Of a stretch of 64,000 nt of DNA, positions 24,693 through 37,500 are shown piece after piece. Source of the DNA: Orthonyx spaldingii (lineage: Eukaryota; Chordata; Aves; Passeriformes; Orthonychidae). A model generated the notes under the pieces. The model saw only the letters and a list, made by a program, of their open reading frames with translations, was not told where the DNA came from and searched no databases. How positions within the stretch are numbered: the first letter of the stretch is position 1; each line of letters opens with the position of its first letter. The DNA lies in assembly GCA_013397795.1 (NCBI GenBank), contig VZTJ01000748.1:1904648-1968647 (forward strand), in the 5' to 3' direction. The translations under genes were made by a program, and so were the position numbers.

Positions 24693-27600
24693 CTCCCTCT
24701 AGCCCCCGGCCAGGGCCACCACCCCGGGTTCCCTGAGGGGCTGTAGCGGCTGCAACGGCCCCGTCCTCCCTCCCTCTCACCCTCCTCCCTCACACCCAGG
24801 GATGCGCAGGAGTGGCTCCAGCCTGGTGTCCTCGACACCTCTGCCATCACCTTGCTCGCGTCCAAGCTGGAGAGTTCGCCGGTTTCAAAGCGAATGCTGC
24901 CTCCTTTTCGTTATGATCAGCGTCAGACAGCCGGGAACCGCTGGGGAAAGTTTAGAGTAAACTGCAGTTTATTTCCAGAGCGGGAGCTCATGTGCAGTAG
25001 GCCTTAGCTTTTGTGATACGGCTGCTTTCTCTCTTTTTAAAGCAGACGTAAACTCCGCGGAGTTGATTTAAAGTTGCCGGATTTGCTTGATTGCCGGCAT
25101 GAAATTGCTGCGTAGCGTATCTTTTTCGGCCGCAGCCTTCTTGCTTGGGTTACCTTCAAAGAGATTTGTCCCTCGAGAGTGGAAAGGTGATTTATCGATG
25201 CTGTTCCTTTAGAGCAGCTATTCTGTTATTCATGTCTCTCAGATACTTTGACTCCTGCTGCATGTGTTGCTTCCTATTCACAGCAAGCAGCTGATGTTGG
25301 AATCAGGCCAGTAAAAATAAAATTCTGAAGGAGGTCAGTTAAGAAAAGTCCCAAAAGTTCTCTTTGAATTAAGGTATCTCTTTCCTCTACTTTTGCATGT
25401 TTATGTGAGAATGGTGCTACCTAGCTAATCGGTGGATCTGAGCCTTTTAGAAATGGTCCTACTTCCCAAGGAAGTCCGAAATCCTCTTAGCTGTGCCTCA
25501 CGTGTCTGACCTGCCGTGATCTAGAACCTCAGGGCTGTCTGACAGGGCAGGGCAGGACAGAAGCTGTGTCTGCTGTGCCCGGGCTTGGACTTACCCTGAC
25601 ATGCACATCGGGCTCTCTGTGAGGCCAGGTGGGAGCTGATCTTCCTTACCCGTTTCCCCTGGCCTTCTCCAGGGTCAGAAGTGTCCGGTGCTCAGCAAAG
25701 GGTGACAACTCCGTGGCTCAGGAATCCCGCCAAATGTTTGTGCTTTCCAGTTCAGAACTTCATTCTTTTAGTTATGGTTTTGGTCCAGGATTTGGCAGAC
25801 TGTTTTCTTTCCTTTTCAAATAACAAAGATGAGGAGTTATATGTAATACATTGAATGACAATGGCTATTTTTGAAACCTTAGACATGGCTATATCAGTCC
25901 AACACAGTGCAAGTTCTTTTCTCCCCACGGAATTAAGTTCAAATGTAGAATTGTAGATCCCTGTGGAAGGGATAATTGGAAGTAGGGCAATTTGTCATCA
26001 TGGAAAGAGGATAGAAAGCTTTATTCTCAGCTTGTTTTTTGCACTGTCTCGTACAGTCAATTAAATTGGTTTTTTTCTTCCGCACTCTGTTTTTTGAACA
26101 AACTAAACTACTAGGAAACCAAAATACTAGGAAGCCCACTAAATACTAGGAAGGTGGGCAGAATATTTAGCAAACAGTGTCGTGGATCTTCAAAATGTCA
26201 AAAGTTGGTATGAGATTGAATGTGTAATACCCAAGCTTGACTTTTATTTAATAGCTGGACTTCAAATTGGATTTTTTCCTCCACCCCCCCCCCAGGTTGA
26301 CACAGTTCATTAGTCATTTTGTATTCAATATCTTTAAACATGCTACTTGTAACCAAACTTTTTGAAATAAAATTGTGGAAGATAAATGACCTAAGGGGAA
26401 ACACCACTTAAATATGGTGGTTTGAGAGAGAAAGACTTGCCCTATGAGATATATTTCTGCATTAAAATTCAGATAGAGAATTCTGAATTTATAGAGTTAC
26501 TCAGTAAATTTTCCCTGCTGATTTTTAGATTAATTTAACTTAGTAAAAAAATCCAAACTTCCACTTAAAAAATTCATATACAATGATAATTAGCAGCTCT
26601 TCTAAAAAAATATATAAAAAATATATAAAAAATTTTGACATTGATGAATACGAGGCTGCCAGTTCTGTCAGCTCTTTAGATTATGTATGCTTTGTGATAG
26701 AGCTATGCAAAAGAAATGCTTCTCTGGTTTGAAATATCCTTACATTAAATCTTTACTTGCTCTTGGGCATGCTTTTCTTAAAGGGACTGACTGCTGTGGA
26801 GATCCCCAAACTGGGATGTGTTAGGGCATGAAGCTGGGGAAGGTGGTCCACAGGGCCATATTGTTTTCATAGTGTTTGCAGGGACAAGTTGGTTGTTGGG
26901 CAGAGAAATCCCAGGGCTGACAGAGGGCTAAAGAATCAAGTGCTCATTGCCAGCTGAGTGCCACCCTTCAGGTTTTACAAGGTGGAAAATTGTGCAGACA
27001 AAATGCTGGCTGTTCTCTGCCTGTTAATGGTTGTCCGTCCCTCTTTCCTGAGACTGGAATTTGAAGTGCAGGTCAGTGCTCTGACCTTGTCCTCCCCTCT
27101 GCTCCATCTGAGGAAATGCAGATCTGCATCTTGCTGACTGCAGTGGGGGTCTGGATCCAGAACTTTCAGAGGATTGACTCAACTCATCTTTTTAAGCTTA
27201 TGTTCATATTTAGGAAGTATTTTTTGTAACTGTAGGATTGGGTTACAAACCCTGATTATATACATAAAGGAAGCTCTTAGTGGATGTTTTCAGCAGCTAA
27301 GCCTCTGTGTTATTAATCTTGGTTAAATTCTAGTGCTGAATCAATGTATTAGCATTGTACTTTTCATGCTGCGCTGTTAGCATTAGGGACTAAACTTACT
27401 AGGTTTGGTTTCTGGTTTGATTTTATTTCCCTAATTGTTTTTTCATGGTTCTTGTCTATGCCAGTGCCCTTATTTTATATTGTCTTTTTTAGAAAAGCGT
27501 GATAAAAATGCTGTTTATTGAATTTGGATCCACCAACTTGTTCTGCTTTTTCTGTTTCTTCTTTTAGAAATTGGCATGTTTATCTTAAAAGGGCCTTTCC

Positions 27601-30600
27601 ATGCTCAATTTCATGACTTTGAAAGGTTGCAGTTTGTGTATTTCCTTTCTTTATATTTTTCCTTTTCTTGGTGTCCTTTTCTGACTGGCTGAGTAGATGG
27701 TGAAGTTTCTAGTTTACAGATGGATCACCGAACTCAGGAGAGTAAAGAAAAACAAAAGCTTGTTTTTCTGGTTGTAAAGGCACAGAAGACTAATTACAGA
27801 GGTATAAAAGGTCATCAGGCTCAAGTCAGCTTTGAATTTGTGCAAAATGTCAGTAAATTTGGCCTGCAGAAATGCAGGCAAGTCAGACAATTAGGTCAGT
27901 CTTTGTTCGTTGTGGGCACTATCTTGTCATCAATTGCAGCACGATGAGTTTTCTGACCTTGTCTGTAATGAAGTAGACTTGATCGAATATTATGAGAAAG
28001 GAAAATATGATATACCTTATGGCAGATTTGAGAAGCAGGGATGATCCTTTGCAACTATATTTTTTTTTCCTTTATTCTGGAAATATAAATGGAGGAAACT
28101 GTTCCTGATGTTTGGTTGTCAAAAAGGACTTAAAGAAATAAAAGAATGGTGTCTCTGTTAGCTGCTACTCAAGTAAAATGAAGCTTTGTTAGTGAAGTTC
28201 AGGAAGGTGCTAAAGTTCTTGTGCTGTTGATCTCGTGTGGGAACTGATTTTTGTAATGTGCCCTTCAGAGTTATGCAGTAAAGTCTGTACAGCAAAATCT
28301 GGTTTTGTGTCACTGTATAATATGGAGAAAAGAACTTTCTCAAACCATGCAATCTGGATACTGAGGCTTACAGGAGAAGATTTTTGTACAATACACTTTT
28401 GTTACTAGAAATGAGGAAAACGGGGGGGTTGGGTGATATTTTATTATGAGGCAGGAATGGTGTTTCCAGAAAATGTCTTCTTTCCCAGGTTATAAATTGG
28501 CTGTAGTGGTAAAAGCCCACTGGAAGGTGGGAGGCTGTGTCTCTGAGATGCTGCTTCCCTTACTGGTGATGCCTTGCCTATGCTCTGCTCTGCTGCTTAC
28601 CATTAAAATCAGGTTTTTGGCTGCCTTGGCATTAGCGCTGGAGGTTGCTGACCTATGGCACAAATAAGCAGCAATGTTAACAATGACTTCAATTCCCATT
28701 TCCTTCCAAATATGTTGTCCTGGGGTGGGGGAAAAGTAATGGTTTGGACCTTGCAGAGTGACTAAGTTTGCCATTATGGAAGTATGTTAAGAGACTATTA
28801 CACTCCCATTTGACATGTGATCCTGCTGAGTTGTAAGGCTTTCTAAATTGCTGTTTCAAGCTCTCTCTCTCATAGGAGGCAATGCAGAAGTGAAAAGGCT
28901 AAGTTGTGCAACCAAAGGGGACCTTCCCCTCCTTCCCTAGGTCTAGGTCTCCTCAGAGCATTTATTTCTATAACACAAGGTATTTAGGTGTATAATACAC
29001 AAAGTATTACAGAAATTCAGCAGCAGGAGATGTCACATGGACAGTTTTATGTGAGGAAAAGCTGTGACTTTCTGAACAGAGATACCAGTATCAAGCCATC
29101 CTTGCCTGAAACAACTGTGTTTGAGTGCAGGCACTGTGCTTTGTATACAGAGGGGATATGTGATCACTGGCTCAGGGATAAGCTACTCGGGCACCTGTGT
29201 TGTCTTGCACAAAACACTGCTAGGGAAGAACACACATTTTTGTAGGTCAAAAGATGACTTACTGGTAAACTGGAAACCCTAGGAGTAATAGAAGAGAGTT
29301 TGTATTGTTGGATGCTTCCGTTTCTGATCTGGGGCTGCTGCTTCTGCTGGCCATCACTGGCCTTTCTGCATCTTTCACACCTGATTTTTGCCCAGTAGTT
29401 TGATCGCTGGTCACTAATAATAATGATGACTGTGTCTGCTTAATCAGGGGCCCTTATTTTCAGTCACCTGCACCACAGGCATGGGTTGAGAAGACATTTG
29501 TCAGTGTATTCCAATAGCACGAAGGGTCTATCTGCTCAGTAACCTGTGCTTAATTGGCTCTTTCTGTGCCACATGGGGCATTCTTCTGTTGGTTACGCTC
29601 TTTCAAATAATTCATTTCTGTGCCTGGATTAAGAACTTGAGCTGCAGATGTTACGTGTTCACTCTGTCAATCTCTGAGTGTTATTTTTGGACGTGTCCCA
29701 GCCTCTGTCTCTCCACTGAACAATACCAAAGGTGTTCCAAGGGGACCTTTGCTAGCCCAGCAATGGAGCACCGGCAGGCTGCTCATTAGTCTTTTATATC
29801 TCTCCTTATCAGCTTTTCTGAGAAACTCCCTATCGCTTTGGTTGCACATGTTAGGATAATTAGGCTTCCTGTTCAGCAGGTTTGTGTGGCATTGATTTTG
29901 GCCTGAAAGTTCAGGGAGGGGAAGGATACCATCAAATTATACGAAATGGCAAGTCTGTCTTCCATAGTTGCCTTTTTTCATTATGAGTTGGGTTTAAAAT
30001 ATATTCTTGCACAAAGAGAGGCAGAAATCCCAAGCAGACTTGAATGCTACTCAAAAAGGAGGTATTTTCCCTTGCATTAATAAATAAGTGTAAATAAATC
30101 TTGTATTTCTAAGAGGAAAAGAGGATGTGATGATATCACTGTTCAGTTGAAAGAGGGCTTCACATGATTCAGAGACTCTGGGATCACAACACGTATCAGA
30201 CAGACTTGGAGCGTTTTCCTGGCCAGCCTGGTCTTCCTATGATTATGGAAAGGGAGGATGGGATATTGTTTGGGAATTAAGTATGTTTTTTTCTGTCCAT
30301 CTCTCCCATATTTCCAATTATTCTGGAGTTTGTTGCTACTTGTGGCTTACCATCAAAGTGAACTTAATTTGATTTGGTTTTATTTTGTTAATTCTCTGCA
30401 GTCTTATGATTGCAATAACAGTGATTACAACTGAGAAGTCTCTGGCCAACTACTGCTGTGGTGTATAATAGCAGTGTCTTTTTCAGCTTAAGGAAAACTA
30501 GGATTTGTTTAGTTTGTTCTGCCTGAGGTTATTTTCTCAAACATCCAAGCTAGAAAGGAAGGTAAAGCTCTTGTAAAAGTACGAGTCTGCAGAAATTGTG

Positions 30601-31307
30601 TTGTTTTTTTCTTTTTTTTTTTTCTTTCCTCAGGAGTTTCCTATTTTCCAGGGAATTGTTTTTAGTCAGGCTCTTAAAAATATGGAAAATATTAAAGGGA
30701 GGATTGGGAAGAGGGTATTCAGTTGCTGTGTCTTTTAGAGAATGAAGAGTGTATATAATTTTATGAACCAAATAGTCTCAGTGCGTTATAGAAGTTAAAC
30801 TTACTTTGTGTGAATCTGTAAGATTAGCCTCCTTGGCTAATTTTCAGTCGTTTTCAATTTGAAGACCTCAGCTCCTATCTTACCATGGTGGGAATTTCTC
30901 CTGAAACTCTGTTTTGCATTGTGTTTTTAAGACCTAAAGCCAATATGCTTGCCTTGAACATATTAAACATTCACTAGTGCTTTTTAATAGAGGCATCAGT
31001 TTGTGCATGTGGGAATATCAACTGTATTGTTATGCCGTTGTAACCTGTGTTGTTCATTAGCCATTTTGGCTGAATTGATTGGTGTAATGTGGAAAAGAAC
31101 ATTGTTTAATGTTTTGGTGCAGAGTGCCATTTTTCCCTCCTGTGTCCTTCAAAATGTTGAGCATAATTTTCAGTACTATGAAAGAGAAAATACTGGAAAT
31201 GTTTAAAAGAACATAAAATAAGCAAAAAGGAAAGTATACTTAGAATGTGTGGTCAATAAATATTAAACTTGAAGCTAGCAGAAAATACCCTCAAAATGCC
31301 TCAGCAG

Positions 31308-31332
31308 CAAATAAATAAATAAATAAATAAAA
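31308..31332 (+). repeat. AAAT microsatellite
   Basis: About six perfect AAAT units in FARP1 intron 1. Confidence 0.95.
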
Positions 31333-33762
31333 GACAAAGCAGATGGTGTGATAGTATTGCAGTGGAGAGCAGGGCAAGTGACTCTACCATTTGAATGTAA
31401 AAAAGGTTTTAAGAGGCATTCTAATTAAGTGCTGCTCACAGCTCTGCTTTTAACAGCAATATTTGAATATTGAGACAAGTCAAAAACGGCACAATTCCAA
31501 GGGTGTAGGATCCATTTGCCTAAAACATGAGTCTGAAGTGAACCTCTAAGAGAAGAATTTCTAAACAGACCTGTGGGAGAGGAGAAGCTGTTGGTGGTAA
31601 CTTTATGGGGCAGCCTTTTCCATCTCAAGATTTTTTTTCATGCTGTTTACAATTAAGGCTTGAATGGTCATGCTGCACCTTTGTTTCTGAGTGTTCTCTG
31701 TCTGCACCTCAGTGAACTGGTGGGCAACTTCAGCCATGCTAGGCAAACAATGAAACTTAATTAAAAACTAAGTAGTGGATAGAGGAGAGGCTCAAATCAC
31801 TGCAGCCGTTGCTGGAGGTCATCTGTGGTGCCCGTCAGCTGTCCCTGCGGCACGTGAATGGCCACACAGGTACTGCTCAGAGCAAATGCAGCCTCCTGCC
31901 GTCGAATTAGTAGCAGGGAGCAAACTGGACAGTGTCAGGAGAGGGCTCGGGCAGTCTGGCAGGACAGGGGTGTGTGGTGGAACCAGCCATGCAGCTGCTG
32001 AGGGGGCTGAGGGAAGAGTCTCACTTGGGTGGAAACCAATTTGTATTGACTCTGTTGGTCACCATACATGAGCACTTTTAACTAGTGGCTCTCGGGGGCA
32101 GGAAATAAACGTAGCACTAACGAAGCCTGTTCAGAAAGTGAAATCTTTATCAAAAACCTTGCCCATATTGACACCAAGCGCAATTTCTCACAGTTATCTG
32201 GGAATGCTTCCTGTAGCCATGAAGTAGTGTGCCTTTATCTAATGAAGTACCGAAGTGATGATGCAAGAGCAGGATATCTGCATGATTTTTAACTCCAGCG
32301 GTCCAGCTTTTTAAATGGAAATCAAGGACTATTTCAGATTCTGAATCAAGAAATTATCCACTGGGCAATGCCCTGGACTCAAGCTTTTCTCCCTTAATTT
32401 TGTGTGCAGTGTCTGCACATTAAGGCACCAGAGGAATCACTGGAGCAGTTTCTAGTTGTAATAATGCTTTGAGGATCATTTGAAGCAACGGACAAGCAAA
32501 TTACACTTGATGGTAGCTCTCTGCTTGAGAAAACCCAACACAGGGAAGCCATTCCTGTCTTCCTGAATGAAGAGAAAGTACATGATGGAGACGAGCTAGG
32601 GACTAATAGCAGTATGCTGCAAGTGTAAGACTGAAAAATTAGATCACCTTTGTGATGGAGTAGAGTGTGTGCTTGTTTTTCTACATCTGATGAGAAGAGG
32701 GAGCTCAGAAGAATTTTCTTTTTCTGGAACCAGGATATGTAGACTTTTCATTTTCTCTGCTTTAAAAAAACCCTAACAAATCCAACAGTCTATATATTCA
32801 AGCAAATTGAAACATGCATCTGAAAGCGTTAAAACTGAAGGCAATATTGTTCTTAATTGGGTATTTGCTACCTTGCTTTGACTCCCTTAAATCTGTTGGT
32901 GGAATTTCTTCAGGCAGTACATAAAACTATTAAATTTTCTTTCAAACTTCTTTTCCTTAAAAATAAGAATAATATTTGAATATACATGCGTTATGTTATT
33001 ATTTGAGATATTTAAAGCAGAAGATAGGTGATATAATAAGAACAACTAATGCATAGAGAAAGAATAACCTATTTAAAGCTGGCGTAGTTAGCTCTAGAGA
33101 TGGTGAGCTGTTTGAGCATGTACCACAATAGATGGATGTAACACAACTACATTTTTCCCTTCCCGTGTCATGTAAAGAAAATAACTGAGAGAGCTAGGTA
33201 TGCCTCTTCATCTTTGTATTGGAATTTGCTGCAAGATCATTGTGGTAGGAGGATATTTATAGCTGCAGGGTGAGATAATGTTCGTCCTTCAAGAAAGCTC
33301 AAAAAATTTAATTCTGGTGTAAACATAATTCAATAGGAAAAATCCTGAGGAAGGGTCTGTATTGTAATTTTCTGCCTGCTTTTGTCAAGACAAAATGCCT
33401 CCTCTAACCGGAACGAAGTTCTTTCCACTTAAAAGCACCCCAGGATTGGAACTGAGGCTTGGATGTATGCCATGAAGGGAAAATGGTAGCTGTACATCTA
33501 AAAAATATCTACAGAAAAATGTAAAATGTGTCTAGAAGTTTTAAAGCCTTGTATCTGTGGCAGTTTTGGGCTAACCTTAGAAAAGAAAGAATTTCAGAAA
33601 AAAGCTGATCTGAGAATGGTTCCAGCTTGGCAAGGAAAATGTGTTTTGGAGACATGGAAGAGAAAATTAATCAGAATAATAGCTCTAGCTCTTAGAAGGA
33701 GATTGAGTCTATTAATGAAATTAATAACTGAAAATTAATTATAAAACCAACCTAATGATTTT

Positions 33763-33781
33763 TATATGTATATATATATAT
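33763..33781 (+). repeat. TA microsatellite
   Basis: Alternating TA stretch interrupted once by G. Confidence 0.85.
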
Positions 33782-34512
33782 CTCAGGACCTGAGAGAATG
33801 TTTTAAAACCCGCAGGTAACTCCAGGATTTTTCTGCAGCGGCATTTTCAGGAGTGGAAAAAGAATATCTGCTTTTGTTTTCTCATGGAATATTGGTATCA
33901 CAGTAAGCAAACCCACTTCACTCGTGTGCATATGTTTCCTGTTGCAATCAAGTGACAGTTTGGCTCAGCTCAGGAAAGGCTGAAATGCCTAAGAGCTGGA
34001 TTGTAGTGAATCAGCTGGGTAAAAGTTTCCTAAAGTCTTTTAGCAGCATCTGACTTTTGTGAAATAAAATATGCTGCAGCAATTTCTAGTTTGTATGTAT
34101 GTTAACCAGTGAGTGAGTTTATTCTAAGCATTAACTTGCTTGTTATTGCAAACCCTGGAATAGCCTGGCTTTTCACTAGACTTCCAGGTTAAATTTAATT
34201 GGAATTTTGTCAGGAGGACAAGCTAGTCTGGTTGCTTTTGAATGTGTTTAAAGAAAGTTTCATAACTCCTTCTTTGGTATTCTTCCTGTACAGCCTGATC
34301 CTTTTTTTATCTACAAAGTTTAAAGCTTGAGGGAACAATAAAGACTCAAATCAATTGGAAGTAATTGCAACTAGATCATCAGCATAGTTTTGTTTAATTT
34401 ACAGTGTTTATTTAATGCTCTCCTGTTGAGGAAGTTTAATCAAATTGCTCGTGCTCTAGAGGACTGCAGGGAGCCATAGCAAGGGCCCAGGTGCTTGTTT
34501 TGAGGGTTCTAT

Positions 34513-34558
34513 CATATATATATATAAAAACATATGTATATATACACACACATATTTA
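34513..34558 (+). repeat. AT/AC compound simple repeat
   Basis: An alternating AT stretch, a short A run, TATATACACACACA and a further AT-rich end form a compound purine-pyrimidine alternating repeat. Confidence 0.85.
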
Positions 34559-37500
34559 TTTGTGTTTGAGAAACAAAGATTTTAATATCTGGTGCAGTGG
34601 CTGGAGTGGTTCCTCTGTAGGTGAGCATGGGGACACAGGGGTCCCACTTGGCTGTGTGCTTTCCCTGTGGTGCCAGTCTTGTTTTCCATAGATGCTCTTA
34701 AAACACCAAGAGAGAGGAGCTCTGCTTTTAAATTAAAGTCACACAACAACAGAAGTGAAAAGAGTACTTTAAATACAGTGAATAAGATTGTGTTAGTAGC
34801 ATGTCTCAGCTATTTTGGAATAGACTTTGGAACAGCCTTTAGAAGCTCTTGGCTCCATGTTTATTGTTTGTACTTCTTGTTTTAATTGTGCTGTGTGCTC
34901 ATCTGCCCTCCTTGAGGGCTGTGGTGTGCCTGGTGCAATATTTCACTGTGCAGGGCTAGAATCCTTAACCCTCACGTTTGAGAGTGTCTGTGCTATGGGA
35001 CAGCTTCAGACTGTTTTCTTCAGGGAATAACATGTGATGGGGACAGTTGAAAAGCAAAAGTCTTGACCTTTGAACGCGTGGAATGTCATGGGGGATTATC
35101 CTTACCCAGTATGCAATTAGTTCGTGTTAGAGGGAAAAACAGTAACCCATTTCTTTGTGCCAGTTTCTTTTGTCCACCCTTTATTTCCCCTTCTTCCCCC
35201 TCCATGAAATTCCTGCATGCATACATTCTTAGTGTTTTAGCAGTATTTATGGGATTTTTTCCAATTCATTAATAAGGCTGAATTTCTTTCAGGATTAAAG
35301 AAAAACATGATGTAAACTGAGGTTCTGTGATTCTGTTTCTGTATGTCATGTGTGCTGCTGTTGGTATACCTGGGAAGAACAATTCTTCTTGTCTTTATTT
35401 TAACAACAATTTATTAAAAAAACCCCAACCAAAACCAACCATACTGTTGCCGTTGCAAGGCTGATTAGGGAAATGCAATCAATCACTAATTAATGAATCT
35501 ATGGCTTTTCTACTATAACTAGAGGGAGAAGAGTTTGCAATCTGAATAATTCCTTTAGTGAAGGTGGGATGTTACTAGTGCTACTTTTTTCAGGTTTTCC
35601 AGTAGTAAGGATTATTTGGTGTTCTCCAAACCTGGCTATATTGATTATTTGTTCAGTGTTTACTTGTTTTCCTTCTTGAATTCTATTAATGTTTTTATTT
35701 TTCAACTCCTTTTTTTAAATGCAGTTACTATCTGTGATAGCATTTCATCATATTTATCCATAATATCCATGGTATTCATCTTTTCTGTTGATAAGGTAAA
35801 TGTAATGGAAGGACACACTGTGTATATTTTAAAGGTTCCAGTTAGCTTACAGCCAAAATTTCTTCTGGCATAGAGTCCTGGAACTTGTTAGCTGTTTGTT
35901 TATATCCTCCAACAAAAGTGTAAGTATGTAAGTTTTGAGTAATACTCTTTTTCCATTAGTCCTACAGCTTTCTTAACAGTAAGAAAGGAATGCACATCCG
36001 TGGAGGCTCATCTGGTGTTTTGATGGCTCAATAAAACTTCAGGTTTTTTGGCATGAAGCCTTTAAATGTAACAGATATTGTATGTGATTGGTATGATTTA
36101 GACTGCAAATGGCAAGCCCAGATTTGGACAGTTATCTTAATGGATGTTTTAAAGGCTTTTTTTCTCCCCTGTGGCTGAATACAGTCAGTTAAAAATGTTC
36201 TTTGTGATCACCACACAATTAAAATTTAATTTTTTTTAAAAAATCCGTTCTTTGTTGTGTAAGTTCTACAAACACTTTGTTCTGTATGTATGATTTAAAA
36301 AGCAGTGATTTTGAGGTAGTTATCAACTATTGAAAGAATGACTATTAATGATCTGATTTATTTAGATATTTATTTTATTCAGTAGTTTTTTCGAGAAAGA
36401 GAAATAATCTCTTTTTTTCCCCCATGGATTCACAACTCAATATCTTTTTCTGTTATTTAACATATAAGGCACTTTGATCGGCTAACACCTCTTACTCTGT
36501 AATGGACAGGCCCTTACATTCTGAATGGTAATTACCCTTGATACTGACTGCTTAATTTTTTTTCAGTGATTTGTAGGATGAGCTTCCGATTTTTTCTATT
36601 GCCTGCAGAGCTGTATTTTCAGTGATTGACTAAAGGACAAGATTTAGGTAACTACAGGCATGAGCCAGTGTTAGTAAGAACCTTGGCAATGGGCTTTTCT
36701 GTTTCCATAATCTAGTGCTCCCTATAAGGACTCAAGTTTTTGTTCAGACATCTTTCAGATGTCTGAAATACCACTACTTCTATTAAAAGGAAAAGAAAAA
36801 TCTACTTCATAGTTTATGATCTTACTTTTGGGGATCTTTCCTGCTGGTAAACTGGTCTGTTTAAAACTGCTCTAGTTCTTCCTAAATCTTTAAACTTCCC
36901 GTTCAACTTGCAGACCACATCCCTTACATGCTCCCACACTTCATTATTCTGCAGACAGTTTGCTCCCTTGCTGCTAGGCTGTGTCAGTCTCCTCTGTTCC
37001 CTGGGAAGCTTCTTCTCTGCCCTGGGTTGTCCATTTCTAGAGCAGGGAGTTGTTCCCTGTGGGACAGAGCATTTCAGGAGGACTCACAGTGTAGGGGTTT
37101 GTTGTCCTGGTAGCTGGTTTTCCAGAAAGATCATGAGTAACCTACTTACTGGACACTGGCATTAGATCTGTCAGTCTCTCTTCTGAATTTTAATGATTTT
37201 TATCTAACTGCTATCTTCCATGATGCAGGAAATATGAAATGCATTTGTTTTCCTGAAGTGTAATTACTCATTATTTTTATGCCGAGCTGAAGCAGTTTGT
37301 GATTAATAACCTGAAGGTTCCCTTTTGTTACCGTATGCTTAGTCATTTTATCTGTGTTAGTTAGGCATGATGACCTATTTTGGTTAGTATGTCTGGGTTT
37401 TGAGCTGCAGGATGATAGCAGAAGCATATCTTGGAATTTCTTGGGTATACTAGAGACAAAATAGGGGAGTAAAATACCAAAAATGTAAGTTGAGCATGGA

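Larger units (their letters stand above)
23430..24860 (+). promoter_or_regulatory. FARP1: CpG island: inferred FARP1 promoter and noncoding exon 1
   Basis: GC content and CpG density rise abruptly from the AT-rich background, with CpG every few bases on both sides of the gap, and fall again after about 24.86 kb. GC boxes are visible (ggggcgg at 24418 and 24542). In other vertebrates the first FARP1 exon is noncoding and lies in a CpG island far upstream of the ATG exon. Strand, order and distance to the coding exon at 62.7 kb fit that layout. The exact start site and exon 1 donor cannot be fixed, because the middle of the island is missing. Donor-like gtaggg at 24540 and gtagcc at 24573 are candidates only. 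Confidence 0.75.

Noticed and set aside
23380..24780. Very long open frames (up to 387 codons) on both strands across the CpG island
   Set aside because: They run through 388 unknown bases read as X and through GC-rich DNA where stop codons are rare. They have no family signature.
35300..35345. 'ttctgtgattctgtttctg' considered as a CR1 tail
   Set aside because: The preceding sequence lacks the conserved CR1 'ccttccaac' block, so it cannot be supported.
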